DNA from: Euptelea pleiosperma
Lineage: Eukaryota; Streptophyta; Magnoliopsida; Ranunculales; Eupteleaceae
DNA: 64,000 nucleotides
Assembly: GCA_035048495.1 (NCBI GenBank)
Contig: CM068547.1
Span: 30,015,913-30,079,912 of the forward strand
Reading direction: 5' to 3'
Shown: positions 12,350-23,964 of the stretch, piece by piece
How the letters are laid out: each line of letters starts with the position of its first letter
Position numbering within the stretch: the first letter of the stretch is position 1
Translations under genes and position numbers: made by a program
The notes under the pieces: model-generated
Databases searched by the model: none
Seen by the model: only the letters and a program-made list of their open reading frames with translations
Told to the model about the DNA's origin: nothing

Positions 12350-13382
12350 AGTTGGCAAATAACGTCGCTGACGGCTCAAATCTCTACAGTTCCCGGCCCG
12401 GTCCGTCTCTTCTTCTTCGTCGTTCTCTCTTTCGCAGTCTCGCCTCCGCAACGGGAACACATAGGGACCGCTCTTCTCCCTACCTCTTTGTTCAAACCCT
12501 AACCCATCTCTTTCTCTCTGTGAAATCGTTCAACCGAAATCCTCCTATTTCTTCAAACAAACAAAATATCGAGGAACAACGAATCGGCAATCGGTCCTTC
12601 CCCAGGTATGTGACAATGTCGCAGTCTCACTCTCTCTCTCTCTCTCAAAAAAAAAAAAAAAAAAAAAAAAACTATCTTTAAGCTCTATGATATGTTTTCC
12701 TGGATGCCCTTTTTGACTGTCCACCCGATTTCCACCGTTTCTGGTACCCTTTTGATGGTGACCCATTTTCGATCGTTTCTGGCAGTTGAGATTGTTCAGG
12801 AGGGTCAAGACTCAAGAGAGGAGTGAAGGGTTGATTATTTGACAAGGTAAGCTGTTTATTTTAGAGTTTTTTTGTATCAGGATTTGCTTACTTTGAGCCA
12901 CGGATGCTTTGCTCTTTTATTTTTATTTTTTTCTGTTTAATATTGGGTTTTGGATTGGAGGTGTGATATACTGGATTGGGTTTTGTTAGATTTTTCATAA
13001 TTATGATTTTAGTATCTTGGATGCTTAAAAGTTGTTATATCTATTGCGTAAATAAAAGGGTACTGCACTTATAAAGTAATCTGTAAATATTACTGGTAAG
13101 AAGCTAATCCATAGTTCGTTTGGATGGTTTTGTAACTCCTACAAGTCGTAAACTGATAAATGTTTTCTGGGATATTAGAATTATAAGATGAAAAATTTTC
13201 TTTGATATCCCATTAAAATATTAAGTTTGAGAGTAATGGGTTTATGAACAGATATGTCAACTTAGTCCTCGTAAGTGAGATTGTCTTATTTTTTGCAGGG
13301 CCATTTCTGTGTCTAATTTGCCAAAACTTTTTTTTTCGCTGAAATCTTTTGTTAGTTCTTCATCTGCACTCAATTCTCCAGG
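12350..13382 (+). other. possible 5' exons of an unidentified or decayed gene
   Basis: 12370-12600 has the pyrimidine-rich character of a plant 5' leader. A putative exon at about 12784-12846 ends in GACAAG before GTAAGC. Another, about 13301-13381, lies between TTTTGCAG and GTATTC; in one frame it reads as a Ser-rich peptide (NLPKLFFSLKSFVSSSSALN) like an organelle transit peptide. A degraded repeat of that exon follows at 13552-13640. No downstream exons were recognised before the copia element, so this may be the 5' end of a truncated gene or chance. A (CT)n-(A)25 run occupies 12630-12671. Confidence 0.3.
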
Positions 13383-14859
13383 TATTCTCATAGCTTTGTT
13401 TCTTTATTTCATCTCTATCTGGATTCTGTTTCTTATAGGCATAGTTTGTTGTAATCATCTTTGTATCGTTTATTTCTGATTTTGATTATGTTCTTCTTTT
13501 TCTTAGTTTTTTGCTGAATCTTGAACTGTGTTTTTGCTGTGATTTAACTTTCTTTTTGCAAGGTCATTTCTATTTCTAATTTTGCCAATTTTTTTGCTGT
13601 AATTTTTTTGTCATTTCTTCGCTGTTATTTGGTTCAGATTTTGATTTAGTTACTTATTCCTTTATGGTTATTTTACATCCTTAGTTGGATTAATATTTTT
13701 TGTAGTAATCCGAATTTTTTTAATCTTGATAACCCTGTATGAACTCCTTTCTATGATCAACAAAACATTATTTTTAACATAGTTGTGTTTTTTTATTTTC
13801 ATTCCAATGAATAAATGATGGATATGAGGTCTATTATCCTCAATGGACCCTAATAAACAATGGTGCAAATGACCACAAATATGTTTATCAAAGGCTCGAC
13901 ATTTAAATTTTGGCTCAATTAAAGATAATGGGGGGTGATTGATCTCTTGACATGATTAGATGCAAGTTTGGTTCCTATGCAACTATCTTAGAAATTTAGA
14001 ATAAAGACTTTGGAAATTCTCTTTATTAAACTTTGAGTTGAAAGGGAGGGGTTTAACTTGGCTGAAAAGAGTTAAAAGAGGATCCTATCACTTCTATATA
14101 TGGTACTGATAATGTGCACAAATGTATCTATGATCGATTGCTTATGCTTGTAGAGACATGTAGATAAGTCCTTTCTTTGGGCAGACAAACACAATGGGGT
14201 AGTGATTCACCAGTTGTCTCAAATAAATCATACTAGATGCTTCCCATCATATTTCACAACTAGAGTTGTTACTTCCCTTTATTTATTTATATTTTTATAC
14301 TATTAGAGTTTCTTTATTTTGGTAAGATTCGCCTGAGCGTCAAGCATGTGCACCGCATATACCTCCTGAATCTTCAAGTGCGATGCACTATGACAAGGAA
14401 CGATTAGGAAGTTAGGTGCTTATAAATAAGTGTTTTTTCCTCCAAGTTACAACTATTAAACCCTTGTTGAAGTTCCATACATTGCCTATTTTTTATTTGA
14501 GTGTTGAAGTAGTTTTGGAAGTCCACCACCGGAGTCTTCTTGGAGAGTTGAACAAATAGGTGGAATTTTGAAGGATATCATCAAAGTGCAAAATCAAGAA
14601 AATAAATAAACTTGATTTTCACTCCATATTTTTTGGTGCCATTCGTGGGAAACAATTGTTTATTTTCAGTTGAATCACAAAACTTCCAGTGGAACAACAA
14701 GATGGTTAGCAGTATTCATTCACGTTTGTTTCACTACCACTACTTTCGTCGGTGAGAAGTTTGACATTTGAACCAACGCACAAATGGCAGTTTTATATAG
14801 TAGCTTGAGTCACTCCTTTGCAACGGGCAAGTTTAACGTGTTGATGAACTGGCCGAAGA
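13383..14859. other. intergenic, no gene recognised
   Basis: A+T-rich sequence containing a degraded repeat of the upstream Ser-rich exon (13552-13640). No conserved coding segment was seen. Confidence 0.5.
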
Positions 14860-15418
14860 AAATCAAAAGCTATGTTGATGATAGTTATGAGCTGCATCAT
14901 CCTTAATGTAGTAAGGAATGAACTAATAGTTAGACCCTACCAACTAAACTCATCATCAACCTAGATTATCTAATCTTGGACATGGCTACATGATCTCTAA
15001 AAATCTCTTACTCCAAGACAAGAGCAAGTTTCCAACACAAAGTAGCCTTCATACTTAACACCGATTACCTTAATTCTCAATATGTATACCTAGAACGGTA
15101 ACAAAAACACATAATCCTTGATTGTGGTAAATTGGTAATAATAGAGAAGGGGAAGTCTAGAAATAAATGAATAAATAAACAAATAAAGATGTACTCATCT
15201 TGAAAGCACCAATTGGTCTTTAGGGACGATGTTGATATGAGTGATTTGATTCTAGAGGAGAAGGTGCGCCCGAGAGAAGGAAGGGATCGATAGAAGGGCT
15301 TTGGGTATTCCTTCTATAGGGTTCGCATTAGGTAAGGTAGTGTCATCGTTGCTTTGTGTGTCACGGTCATTTCTTCACACTCTCTGTCTCTCTCTCTTTG
15401 TAGAAGGCCAAGTTGCTT
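14860..15418 (-). pseudogene. inverted, broken copy of exons 1-2 of the NDUFAF3-type gene
   Basis: On the minus strand this segment follows 25215-25785 (+) through part of the 5' leader, exon 1, intron 1, exon 2 and about 145 bases of intron 2. The ATG equivalent is 15370-15368. The first codons give MTVTHKATMTLPYLMRTL and then TAG, where the gene has a Gln codon. Further on, exon 2 has several small deletions that shift the frame. Retained introns show a DNA-level duplication rather than a retrocopy. It lies about 10 kb upstream of the intact gene in opposite orientation. It has no coding capacity, though an antisense transcript could pair with the gene's 5' exons. Confidence 0.9.
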
Positions 15419-15620
15419 AATTGAATGATGTGACTATTTGATACCATACGGTGAGAAAATTTTCTCTACTAGCAAAATTTGATAGGGCAAATACTTACTC
15501 ACAATAACGTAACTAATGGTCTGATCATTCTACGGAAGCAGCTTGGGCCTTCCATGGTCACCACATGGAAGAGGTTTTTGAGGCCAGCGTTGGAATTTGC
15601 TCCCAATGACGTGATCTTTA

Positions 15621-15956
15621 CATGGTTTAAAATTTCGGAATGTTTTGTATATTCCGTTTCATTTCGTAAGGAAACCGAAACGAAACATTGCGGAATGTTT
15701 CGCCGAGGCAAACCGAGACAATCCGATATAATCCAAAAAATAAAAATAAATAAAAAATATAATTTAATGATTTTGAAAATATTTCCTAATGTTTCGGGAA
15801 TGTTTCGTAATGTTTCGGGAATGTTTCGTAATGTTTCGGAAATTTCATTTTTTCACAATTTTTTCGATGTTTCGTGAATGTTTCGTTTCGTTTCGGAGTT
15901 TGTCTCGGTTTTTCACTTGACCGAGACATTCCTCCGAAACGAAATTTTAAACCTTG
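15621..15956. mobile_element. hAT-type MITE, CATGGTTTAAA family
   Basis: This 336-bp element lies between perfect 8-bp TSDs GATCTTTA (15613-15620 and 15957-15964). It begins CATGGTTTAAAATTTCGG and ends GAAATTTTAAACCTTG. The body is built of GAATGTTTCG/CGAAACATT words and CCGAGACA boxes. Relatives are at 35881-36208 and 39741-40048. Confidence 0.92.
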
Positions 15957-16946
15957 GATCTTTATGAATAAAATAGGATATTTAGAGAAAAAGAGATGAT
16001 TTATTGTAATTCTTAGCCATTTTTGTTAAGTACCTAAAAGATGTGGAGATATCTCCTAGTTCGGCTGTAAAATTATGTGAGAGAAGTGGGTCTCTCCTTT
16101 GTTTTCCTTCTTTGAGTTCCACTATGTCTTGTACCTGTTCCTCCATTATTTAGGGAAGAAAATTGTACAAGTCCAGTAAAAAAAGCAACTCACTATAGAG
16201 TTATATTCCATACAATGGTTCATTCATGTAAACACTTGCATATATGCATATATTCCCATTTTAGCCCTCTAAAGTGTGTTTTGTTTGCTTAATTGTTTAT
16301 TTAATAATTCAATTACCGGCCCCATTGACTGAACCATGGCCATTATCGATCTTGTTCCAAGCTTTTCTCTTCAAGATTGTGCTCAGAGTCAGAAAATGGG
16401 GATCCTAAATGTGTTTTCTACAATATTATGGGGTTTTAATGCTTATGTAGCCTCCCGAGGTGACAACTTAGCAAGGTTCTACATTGTTGGCATTAAAACA
16501 ACTGCAACAACTATACATCCACATGTTCGTTCAGTTTGCTTCACACACTTACTTGTTTGCCATTCTAGTGTATTATCGACTTAGTCATGTGATATAAATC
16601 ATATAATTATCACATATACTTTCCAAGATGAGGATTTATCGAAAAGAGACCCAATGATGGCAAATGCAATCACTTTAGAGTGTCTTCTTTCTAATATGTT
16701 TTAGACGACTCTCTAGAGAGCTATAATGTCTCTAAATTGGGACTCTAAATTTCTCCCATTAAGGAGCTCTTAGAATTTTCACACATACATGTGCATGAGA
16801 ATGTAAACAATCCATAATGAACCAAATGTGATCACAAACTAAATTATAAGAATTAAAAGTATACAAAAACTCTCACTATTGAATGCAATCGAAATTCTCT
16901 TAAATTCTTATACGGGGTACATGTTTCTTAAAAGCTTTAGGATGTG
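15957..16946. other. intergenic, no gene recognised
   Basis: A+T-rich flank of the copia element. No conserved reading frame or repeat boundary was identified. Confidence 0.5.
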
Positions 16947-16951
16947 ATCTT

Positions 16952-17156
16952 AGATAAAATTGTAGAGAAGAAATAAGAAAGAACAACAAAAGAGGGAAGA
17001 GAGAAAGAAAAGAATTAAGGAAAATAAAGTTATTCTTTTTTTTGATTTGATTACATAAGGACCATTATATAGTGAAGGGTCTAAGGTACCAAACTATTAC
17101 TACTAATCGATGTAGGACTAAAAAATAAAAGATACTAGGGACATAACATGATAACA
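16952..17156 (-). repeat. 3' LTR of the first copia element
   Basis: 205 bp, similar to 23108-23313 along its length. Just inside it, at 17157-17172, is the polypurine tract (minus strand CTTGAGAGGGAA). Confidence 0.9.
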
Positions 17157-17163
17157 TTCCCTC

Positions 17164-17644
17164 TCAAGTTGGGCCAAAAATATTATGCATGCCCAGCTTG
17201 CCAATTGGTGTGTCAAAAGTGGTTCGATTGACTGCCTTAGTGAGAACATCGGCCACCTGCTGAGACGTAGGAATAAAGGTGGTGCATATTTCCCTTGAGG
17301 TGACTTTCTCCTTGATAAAGTGACGGGCAACCTCTATTTTTGGTGCAATCATGCTAAACCGAATTATGGGCAATGCTGATTGCCGCCTTTTTACCACAAT
17401 ACAAGGACATTGGAATTTGTGGCGAACAACCCAACTCACGTAGTAGCAAATGTAACCAAAGCAACTCACAAATCCCGTGGGCCATCGATCGAAATTCAAC
17501 TTCAACACTCGAATGAGCAACAATAGACTGCTCCTTGCTTTGCCATGCCACCGGATTACCACCCACCAGCGTACAATAACCAAAAGTAGATCGTCTATCA
17601 ATAACAAATCCCAATTTGCATCTATCCAGGCCTCTTACACGCAT
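17164..17644 (-). pseudogene. copia RNase H domain, frameshifted
   Basis: Two overlapping minus-strand frames carry the copia RNase H end: PVAWQSKEQSIVAHSSVEVE, then a GICELLWLHLLLRELG segment, then a region near HFIKEKV and VADVLTKAV. The switch of frame near 17450 shows a frameshift. These residues follow the usual order in Ty1/copia pol. Confidence 0.88.
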
Positions 17645-17688
17645 TTGGCCATGCTTTCTGAAAAGTAACCCCTTGCCTAGGCATCCTT

Positions 17689-18364
17689 TTAGATAGTGTA
17701 AAACTCACAAAGCTTCATGAAAACATGTGATACGAGGAGCATGCATAAACTGGCTAATGAGTAATGACACACCACATATGCAATATCAGGCCCTGTAAGG
17801 GACAAGTATATCAATTTACCCACTAAGTTCTGAAATCGACTGACATCCTCTAAAGACTCGCCCTCATTATCACTTAGTCTGTGATTGGGTTCAATAGGAG
17901 TGTCTATTGATTTCACTCCAAGTTTACCAGTCTCCTGAAGCAAGTCAAAAACATACTTGCACTGTGAGATGAAGATACCTTTCTTGGACCGTGCAACCTC
18001 AATACCCAGAAAGTATTTACGGAAACCTAGATCTTTGATTTCAAACCTGTGTAAGAAGAATCTTCAACCGTTGGATTTCTATAGGACAATTGCCAGTAAT
18101 AACGATATCATCAACATATACAATAAGAATTGTAGTGTTGGTCCCACTATGTTTTACAAACAATGCGTGATTTGCTTGGCATTGTCTGTAACCCACATTT
18201 TGCATTGTATGGTTGAATCTTTCAAAACATGCTCTCAGAGATTGCTTTGATACCATAAAGGTACTTCTTGAGTTGGCATACTTTCCCATCAGTATTGAAA
18301 AATCGGATACCCTAAGGGATGGCCATGTAAACTTCTTCCTGAAGGTGTCCATGCAAGAAGGCAT
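17689..18364 (-). pseudogene. copia reverse transcriptase with YVDD box
   Basis: The minus-strand frame 18041-18364 contains a SLRACFERF segment and LIVYVDDIVITGN, the catalytic YVDD motif. A second frame at 17689-17943 has GVKSIDTPIEPNHRLSDNEG and LVGKLIYLSLTGPDIAYVV, the conserved stretch after the YVDD box. The two are out of frame with each other. Confidence 0.9.
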
Positions 18365-18454
18365 TCTTTACATCCATCTGATGAAGTTCCCAAGAGAAAT
18401 TGGCAGCCAATGACGAAAGTACTTGGATATTATTCATCTTTGCTACTGGAGTGG

Positions 18455-18498
18455 AGGTCTCCTGGTAATTTTTTTTATAGTTAAGGTCTCCTGATAAT
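18455..18498 (-). mobile_element. very short poly-A insertion in copia pol
   Basis: The 15-bp repeats AGGTCTCCTGGTAAT (18455-18469) and AGGTCTCCTGATAAT (18484-18498) flank 14 bases, 18470-18483. Their reverse complement is TAACTATAAAAAAA. It interrupts the reverse transcriptase region. Confidence 0.6.
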
Positions 18499-19101
18499 CA
18501 ATGCTATTAGTTTGTGCATAACCTTTGGCAACTAATCTGGTCTTGTATCTATCAATGGTACATCAGACTTGTATTTTATTGTGACTACCCACTTACACCC
18601 AATAGACTTCTTCCCCTTTGGCAACGTGACAAGGTCCCATGTGGCATTCTTGTCCAACGTGCAAATTTATTCTTCCATAGCCACCTTCCATCTTAGATTA
18701 GATAAAGCTTCTTTCATACTGGAGGGAATAATGACGGATGGCAAGGTGGCTACAAAGGGATGGTAAGACTGAGACAAAGCATGATATGAAAAAAACTGAG
18801 AAAGAGGATGAGAAGTACAATTACGGCTACCCTTACACTGAGCAATAGGAACCTCAAGATCGGTAACGGTGGGAAGAAGATCAGTAGAGGGAGGACTTGG
18901 CTCCTTAGAGGCATAACATGGTGGTTCATCAGCGTCTTGTTTTTCATGTTGGGTGTAGACCTTGATCTCCTTTTCTATAGGCAATACACTATCTGAGAGA
19001 GTAGGATATGCAGGAACTGGACCCGGTGCAGTTGGTAGTATAGGCAAAGGAACAGAATAAGATGACTCAGGAAGCAATTCATGATTGGTAGTGTGATGAA
19101 A

Positions 19102-19338
19102 CTATTCCTGAACTGGACTTTGAGCATCACCGAGGTAGTAGGGCTCATCCTCATAGAAAGAGACGTCCGTCATGACGAACTGACGAGGAGAAGGCAGGTG
19201 ATAGCACTTGTGACCCTTTTGAGAGTTGTAACGCAGGAAAATACATTTTAAAGCCTTTGGGTCAAGTTTAATATTTGTGGGACCCAAGATATGCACAAAA
19301 CAGGTACAACCAAACACTTTATGGAGAACGAAAAACAT
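19102..19338 (-). pseudogene. copia integrase C-terminal region
   Basis: Contains KVFGCTCFVHI and KLDPKALKCIFLRYNSQKGH, the conserved block after the integrase core of plant copia elements. Sequence on its 5' side jumps to the gag zinc knuckle, so protease and integrase core are missing. Confidence 0.85.
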
Positions 19339-19500
19339 AGGACGATCCGTAGGGGTAGTTGAGATTGAAGAATCAATCGATGATGGAAGTACTGTGTACA
19401 GAGGAAGGTTTGCTCTTCAGTTGATTGGAGTTTGGACGACCAACCAAATCCCAATAAGTCTTCGAGTATGCCTAAACTTCCTACAGTGGTCATACTTAGG

Positions 19501-20650
19501 TAGTGGTAGCAATTTGGCCCGCGGGCCGGCCCGCGAATAAGCCAAGTCGGGCTGGGTTCCAAAATCAAGCTCGTAGCCTGGTCCGAGCCCGACCCAAAAT
19601 TATGTTTCATGGGCTAGGTTCGGGCCGGGCCTTCAAGCCCGGCGTTGAGCCTAGACCATGGCCCGCGCCCAGTAGTAGGCTAGTAGCGTTGCGAGTAAAA
19701 CTTTGATGATAGGGCGCAATATACTATTAGAGGACTTTGACCATATGGATGTTTTTTCCAATCCCTAGGTGAACCTACAAACCAAAAAATCAGCTTGATT
19801 AGTAATTTCAAACCTTTGGATATTTGTAATTCAAATAATGCTCAAATTTTCACGGTTAATATCAACCCATGAAAATAATTCCAATCCAACACCTATAAAT
19901 CATTAATCGGGCTGATTTCTGGTTTGTAAATCCATGCATGTTTGGCTCACGTCTTGGTGAAGTTGTACACAAAAATCATTTTAATTGATGATTTTTATCC
20001 GTTGGATTTGAGCATTTTAATGGGGTGATTTATGGCCATTGGATTTGAGCTTTTATTTTGTTTCTAAAATCTAATGCTAGAGATAACCAATCAAGCTGAA
20101 GCTGATTTTTGGTGTATGGGTTCGACAAAAAGTGGGACAAGCATCTATAAGGTTAGTGGGACCGAAAGAGCCAGAGGACAACAAATATTATGTTGTCTTT
20201 TCTTCTTCACGGTGATGGCAACTTTTTATCTTACTGCATAAAATATGGCGTTGTAAACAGAAAAATATCAATATTCAAAATAATATCTTATTAGCTTGTT
20301 AGTGTGATGGGGCCTCCAAAGTTAATATTCAAATTTACTCTATGTTATATAGTATGTAGTATATAATATATACTAAGTTATATAGTAATATATAGCCCGC
20401 AACCCAGTCCGTTACACAGCCCTTACCCAAGCCTGCTACATAGTTTGTAATCCAGTCCGCAACCCAGCCTATTCATAAGCCCATGACCTGGCCTGCGGCC
20501 CGGCCTGTGACCAAGCCCCGTTGGCCCGACCTTGGACTGGGCCAAGGTTTGAATTTTTGAGTGAGGCCCGGCCCGAGTAGCCTGCGAGCCTCATCAACTC
20601 GGCTAGATTTAGGCCCGAGCCCGGCTTGGCGGGCCAAATTGCCACCCTTG
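19501..20650. mobile_element. non-autonomous hAT element nested in copia
   Basis: The 1150-bp element has perfect 8-bp TSDs TACTTAGG (19493-19500 and 20651-20658). The left end is TAGTGGTAGCAATTTGGCCC and the right end, inverted, CAAGGGTGGCAATTTGGCCC. The subterminal regions are rich in GGCCCGGCCCG, while the A+T-rich middle (about 19735-20390) contains dispersed-repeat sequence. No transposase frame was found. It splits the gag zinc-knuckle region of the host copia element and is therefore younger. Confidence 0.95.
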
Positions 20651-20713
20651 TACTTAGGCTTCTCTCTACTATATGTACCTGGTGTGGGTTTATCAGTTTT
20701 CTTTGCACCTGTC

Positions 20714-20938
20714 CTATTCCCCAGACTGTCTGTGTGCTACCATAGCTGAGCTATCACTACTAGAAGATTTGTGTTGCCCCATGGCTAATCTCCGACTCTT
20801 TTCACTCTGAACGTATGAGTGTACAATATTCAGAGAAGGGAGGGATTTTCTATTCACAACTCTAACCATCTCAAATTCTGGATTAAGACTAGCCAGGAAT
20901 TGAAAAATGTGATGTGTCTTAACATGCATAGTAAACAA
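20714..20938 (-). pseudogene. copia gag fragment
   Basis: The frame has HHIFQFLASLNPEFEMVRVV and LPSLNIVHSYVQSEKSRRLA, the conserved UBN2-type gag stretch before the zinc knuckle. Stop codons occur on both sides. Confidence 0.85.
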
Positions 20939-21429
20939 CTCACAATCTTTGGTGCTTTCTCATTCAAATGGTAAATAGTGGTATAATTCTTCCCACGTAC
21001 TACGCAGCTTAGAGAAGTAACTTGGCAATGTCTTCTCCCCGTGTTATAGGTGAGATATACTGCTCTAGTTGGTAGACTCTAGCACTGTTTTGAGCCTGAG
21101 AATATGTCTGAGCTATTGACCCAAATCTATTGTTCAATTTTCAAGAATAAATATCTTTGACTAATCTGAGGCTGCATCAAATATAGCAGCCAAGACATGA
21201 CCATATAATTTCAGCATCTCATTGATCATACTCAAGATCTTGCATATTCGGTTGCTTTACTTTTCCATTTAAGTAACCAGAGGAGGAGGACTGGACCCAT
21301 TTCCTTGTCATTGTACTTTGACGACTTTGTGGGCCCCAGTTTCAGTTCTCTATGATCGTGGGAGCGGAAGACCTCACATGCATGACATCTTGAAGACTCC
21401 ACATTGGAAAGATGCCCGTGGGCTGCATT

Positions 21430-22475
21430 AGAGAGTTATTTGTTAGTTTTTGTTGCTTTATAGACTTAGTTTTTATATTTTATGAGTTTTGAGTGTCTAA
21501 GAAAATAGCCATAAATAATGGGGCTCATTGTAATTTTTCTTAGTTGGTTTAAGTTGTAGTATTTATTTTTAGACCATTGGATTTTATTAGTTTATTTGGA
21601 TGGCCAAGATTAGATTAGGGTTATTAGAGTTAGTATTTAAGCCATCTTTATGTAATTGTCTCATTATGAATGAAGAAATAGAAAACTCTTTTGAGAAATC
21701 TCATGTTAATGGAAAACCTGGTTTAAAGCCAGTTAATTTGTTGTGAAGCCAAAGGCATTCTCCTCTCTTTCTCTCCTTTATCTTATTCTCTTCTCCATTA
21801 TGTTATCTCTTTGAATAAGTTTTTAGCCCATAAACCCTAACCGTACTTGCATAACCCTAGCCTTAATTTGTGGGTTTTGACCTAGAGCTACCCCACACCC
21901 CTCCAAACCCAACCACCCCCTTCCTTAGGCCCATTAGAGCCCTGCAGCTCCAACCCCAGGCTCATCTGGTGCTTGCGGCACCTATAGGGAGTTGTTCTCC
22001 CTTCCGACAGGCAGAAAAGCCCAAACTCACCCAGATCGATCCCCTACAATCCCATAACCCTGCGGCATACCCCATTGGCCTCAATAAACCTTGCGGCCCT
22101 AGTTGAAACCCTATTCTCCTTCTGAAACTAAAAAAAAATCTCCAATTCTCATTTTGGCCCAAAACCCACCTGATTTAGCTGATACTTGCCCGTAATTCTT
22201 GAAACCTTCCAGAAAGCTTTTTGAACTTAAATAAAATCACTTCATCTTGAAAAAGGAATTAAGTGAGCCTACAATCAAACCCTAGGCTAGTGGAAGTCCA
22301 TACTTCCATTGGACCCGTTTTTGTTTTTTGATAAGTTCTTCCATTGGACCCTTTAATCGATAATTGAGTGGTTTTCACTGCTGGATTGTGATATCTTGCC
22401 TTTGAACTATTAGTTAATTATTTGCTAGTAATTATAAATATTTGTGGTAGCTTGTTAGATTTATTTTATGCTTTT
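21430..22475. mobile_element. probable LTR-type insertion inside copia gag
   Basis: About 1 kb separates two gag parts and does not look like gag. It has LTR-like features on the plus strand: TATTTAAGCCATC near 21630, then CTCATTATGAATGAAGAAAT and a CT-rich leader. The ends and TSD were not resolved, so solo LTR of another element is only the best reading. Confidence 0.4.
22303..22351 (-). mobile_element. very short LINE-tail insertion with 14-bp TSD
   Basis: Perfect repeats CTTCCATTGGACCC (22303-22316 and 22338-22351) flank 21 bases, 22317-22337. Their reverse complement reads AACTTATCAAAAAAC, the same LINE tail as at 6126-6145. Confidence 0.8.
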
Positions 22476-22477
22476 TA

Positions 22478-22669
22478 TTATCCATGGTAATTTTTCTGTG
22501 ATCCCAGTTCATCATTTAGGCTAGTTATCATCATCTTGCAGCACTTTCTTATGCCATGAATGGCCAACTTCGCATACTGGACCCATTCCAAATAATTTGT
22601 ACCATCAAGTTTATATTTCGTAATTGAAAGGCTTGATATCATCTCTGACATTTGATAATTCAACTCCAT
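22478..22669 (-). pseudogene. copia gag N-terminal segment
   Basis: Contains KYKLDGTNYLEWVQYAKLAI, the hallmark N-terminal gag motif of plant copia elements. It is separated from the rest of gag by the insertion at about 21430-22475. Confidence 0.88.
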
Positions 22670-23095
22670 AATTTGTAGAAGTAGAGGACTTTCTTGAAGT
22701 TACTTCTGACATAACTTTGGTATTTCTACTCCCAGAAATCCCAAATCACAAATAAATCACTCGGAAACGAAAGGAGGTTAATGCATACCTTAATCTGAGT
22801 GGTTGGAACTCACTTATTTCACCAATAATAGGTCTGTTGCAGCAGTGACAGGGGCTTGAGATAGCACGAACAGAACCTGGGAGGTCCCTATAGGTCTATC
22901 ACTTGCATGAGATCTACGCCCTTGGGCTTTATTGGAGGTGCGACACCCTTAGAACCCAAATCTAGGGGGCGCGACAGCCCTATACTGGAAACCCCTAGGG
23001 TTTTGAGAGGTGCGGCAACCCTAGGATGGAGAACTCTAGTGTTTTGGGCAGCGCCCTAAGATGAAAATCCTGTGCAAATCTCGAAGATAAAACTT

Positions 23096-23107
23096 GCTCA
23101 GATACCA
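23096..23107 (-). promoter_or_regulatory. primer-binding site of the first copia element
   Basis: The minus strand reads TGGTATCTGAGC, close to the initiator-tRNA-Met complement TGGTATCAGAGC, directly next to the right LTR. Confidence 0.85.
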
Positions 23108-23313
23108 AGATAAGATCTGTGGAGAAGAAATAAGAAAGAAGAAGAAAAGTGGGAAGAGAAAGAAAAGAATTGAAGAAAATAAAGTTATCCTTTGTTTGAT
23201 TTGGTTACATGAGGACCCTTATACTGTGAATGGTCTAAAGTATCAAACTACTACTGCTACTAACAAATGTAGGACTAAAAAATAAAAGATATAAAGGACA
23301 TAACTTGATAACA
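23108..23313 (-). repeat. 5' LTR of the first copia element
   Basis: 206 bp matching 16952-17156. It is followed by the TSD ATCTT. Confidence 0.9.
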
Positions 23314-23560
23314 ATCTTTTGTCCACGGGGTTATGCAGCTTTCTTATAAAACTTTGGTAGTGTATTTACAAAAACCACTTCGACACTTAAGTAGAAAGTA
23401 GGAAGTATATGGGAGTTTTAGTTGTGAATCAATAATCACACCTTGGAGGATGGAACATGTATATTTAAGCATCTACCTTCGTAATCTTTTTTTTTGAAAC
23501 CGTGGGTATAAGGGCCTCTTAGAGCACCCGACTAGTCCCCTAGGGCACGATAGTCACCCC

Positions 23561-23956
23561 CATGGTTTAAAAAGATAGCGTTTAAACGGTTTTAACGGCC
23601 GTTAAAACGGTAACGTCCCAAGCCCATTACGTTAAAACCGTTTTTACACTTTGAAAAAAATGGCCTTTTTTTTTCTTCCATTTTAACGACCGTTAAAATC
23701 GTTTTAACAGCCGTTAAATTCTGGAAAATTTTATGAAAAAAAAGGCCGTTAAATTCCGTTAATTTTCCATTAAATTCCGGTTTTTTTTTTTTTTGAAATT
23801 TTCAATTTCAAATTTTGAATTTTGATTTCAATCCTTTCAAATCCATTAAATTCCGTTTTTTTTTTTTTTCCATTTTTGCCCCTGGCCGTTTCAATCGGTT
23901 TTAACGGTAACGGCCCCAGTCCGTTACACCGTTAAAACGGCCTCCTTTAAACCTTG
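23561..23956. mobile_element. hAT-type MITE, CATGGTTTAAA family
   Basis: 396 bp between perfect 8-bp TSDs GTCACCCC (23553-23560 and 23957-23964). It begins CATGGTTTAAAAAGATAGCG and ends CCTCCTTTAAACCTTG. Internally it repeats AACGGCCGTTAAAA words, as in the 7336-7699 copy. Confidence 0.92.
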
Positions 23957-23964
23957 GTCACCCC

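Larger units (their letters stand above)
16952..23313 (-). mobile_element. Ty1/copia retrotransposon, defective, with both LTRs
   Basis: The element is flanked by the perfect 5-bp TSD ATCTT (16947-16951 and 23314-23318). LTRs of about 205 bp occupy 16952-17156 and 23108-23313. They begin TGTTATC on the minus strand and end TTATCT rather than the usual CA. A tRNA-Met-type primer site lies directly inside the right LTR and a purine tract inside the left LTR. Domains run right to left: gag N-terminus (22478-22669), later gag and zinc knuckle (20714-20938 and about 19440-19500), integrase C-terminal part (19102-19338), reverse transcriptase with YVDD (18041-18364) and RNase H (17164-17644). Protease and the integrase core appear deleted, and frameshifts are common. 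A 1150-bp hAT element is nested inside. Confidence 0.92.

Noticed and set aside
12352..12681. 109-residue frame starting MANNVADG
   Set aside because: It runs through a CT-rich leader-like block into (CT)n and poly-A, so 5' untranslated sequence is more likely than a protein.
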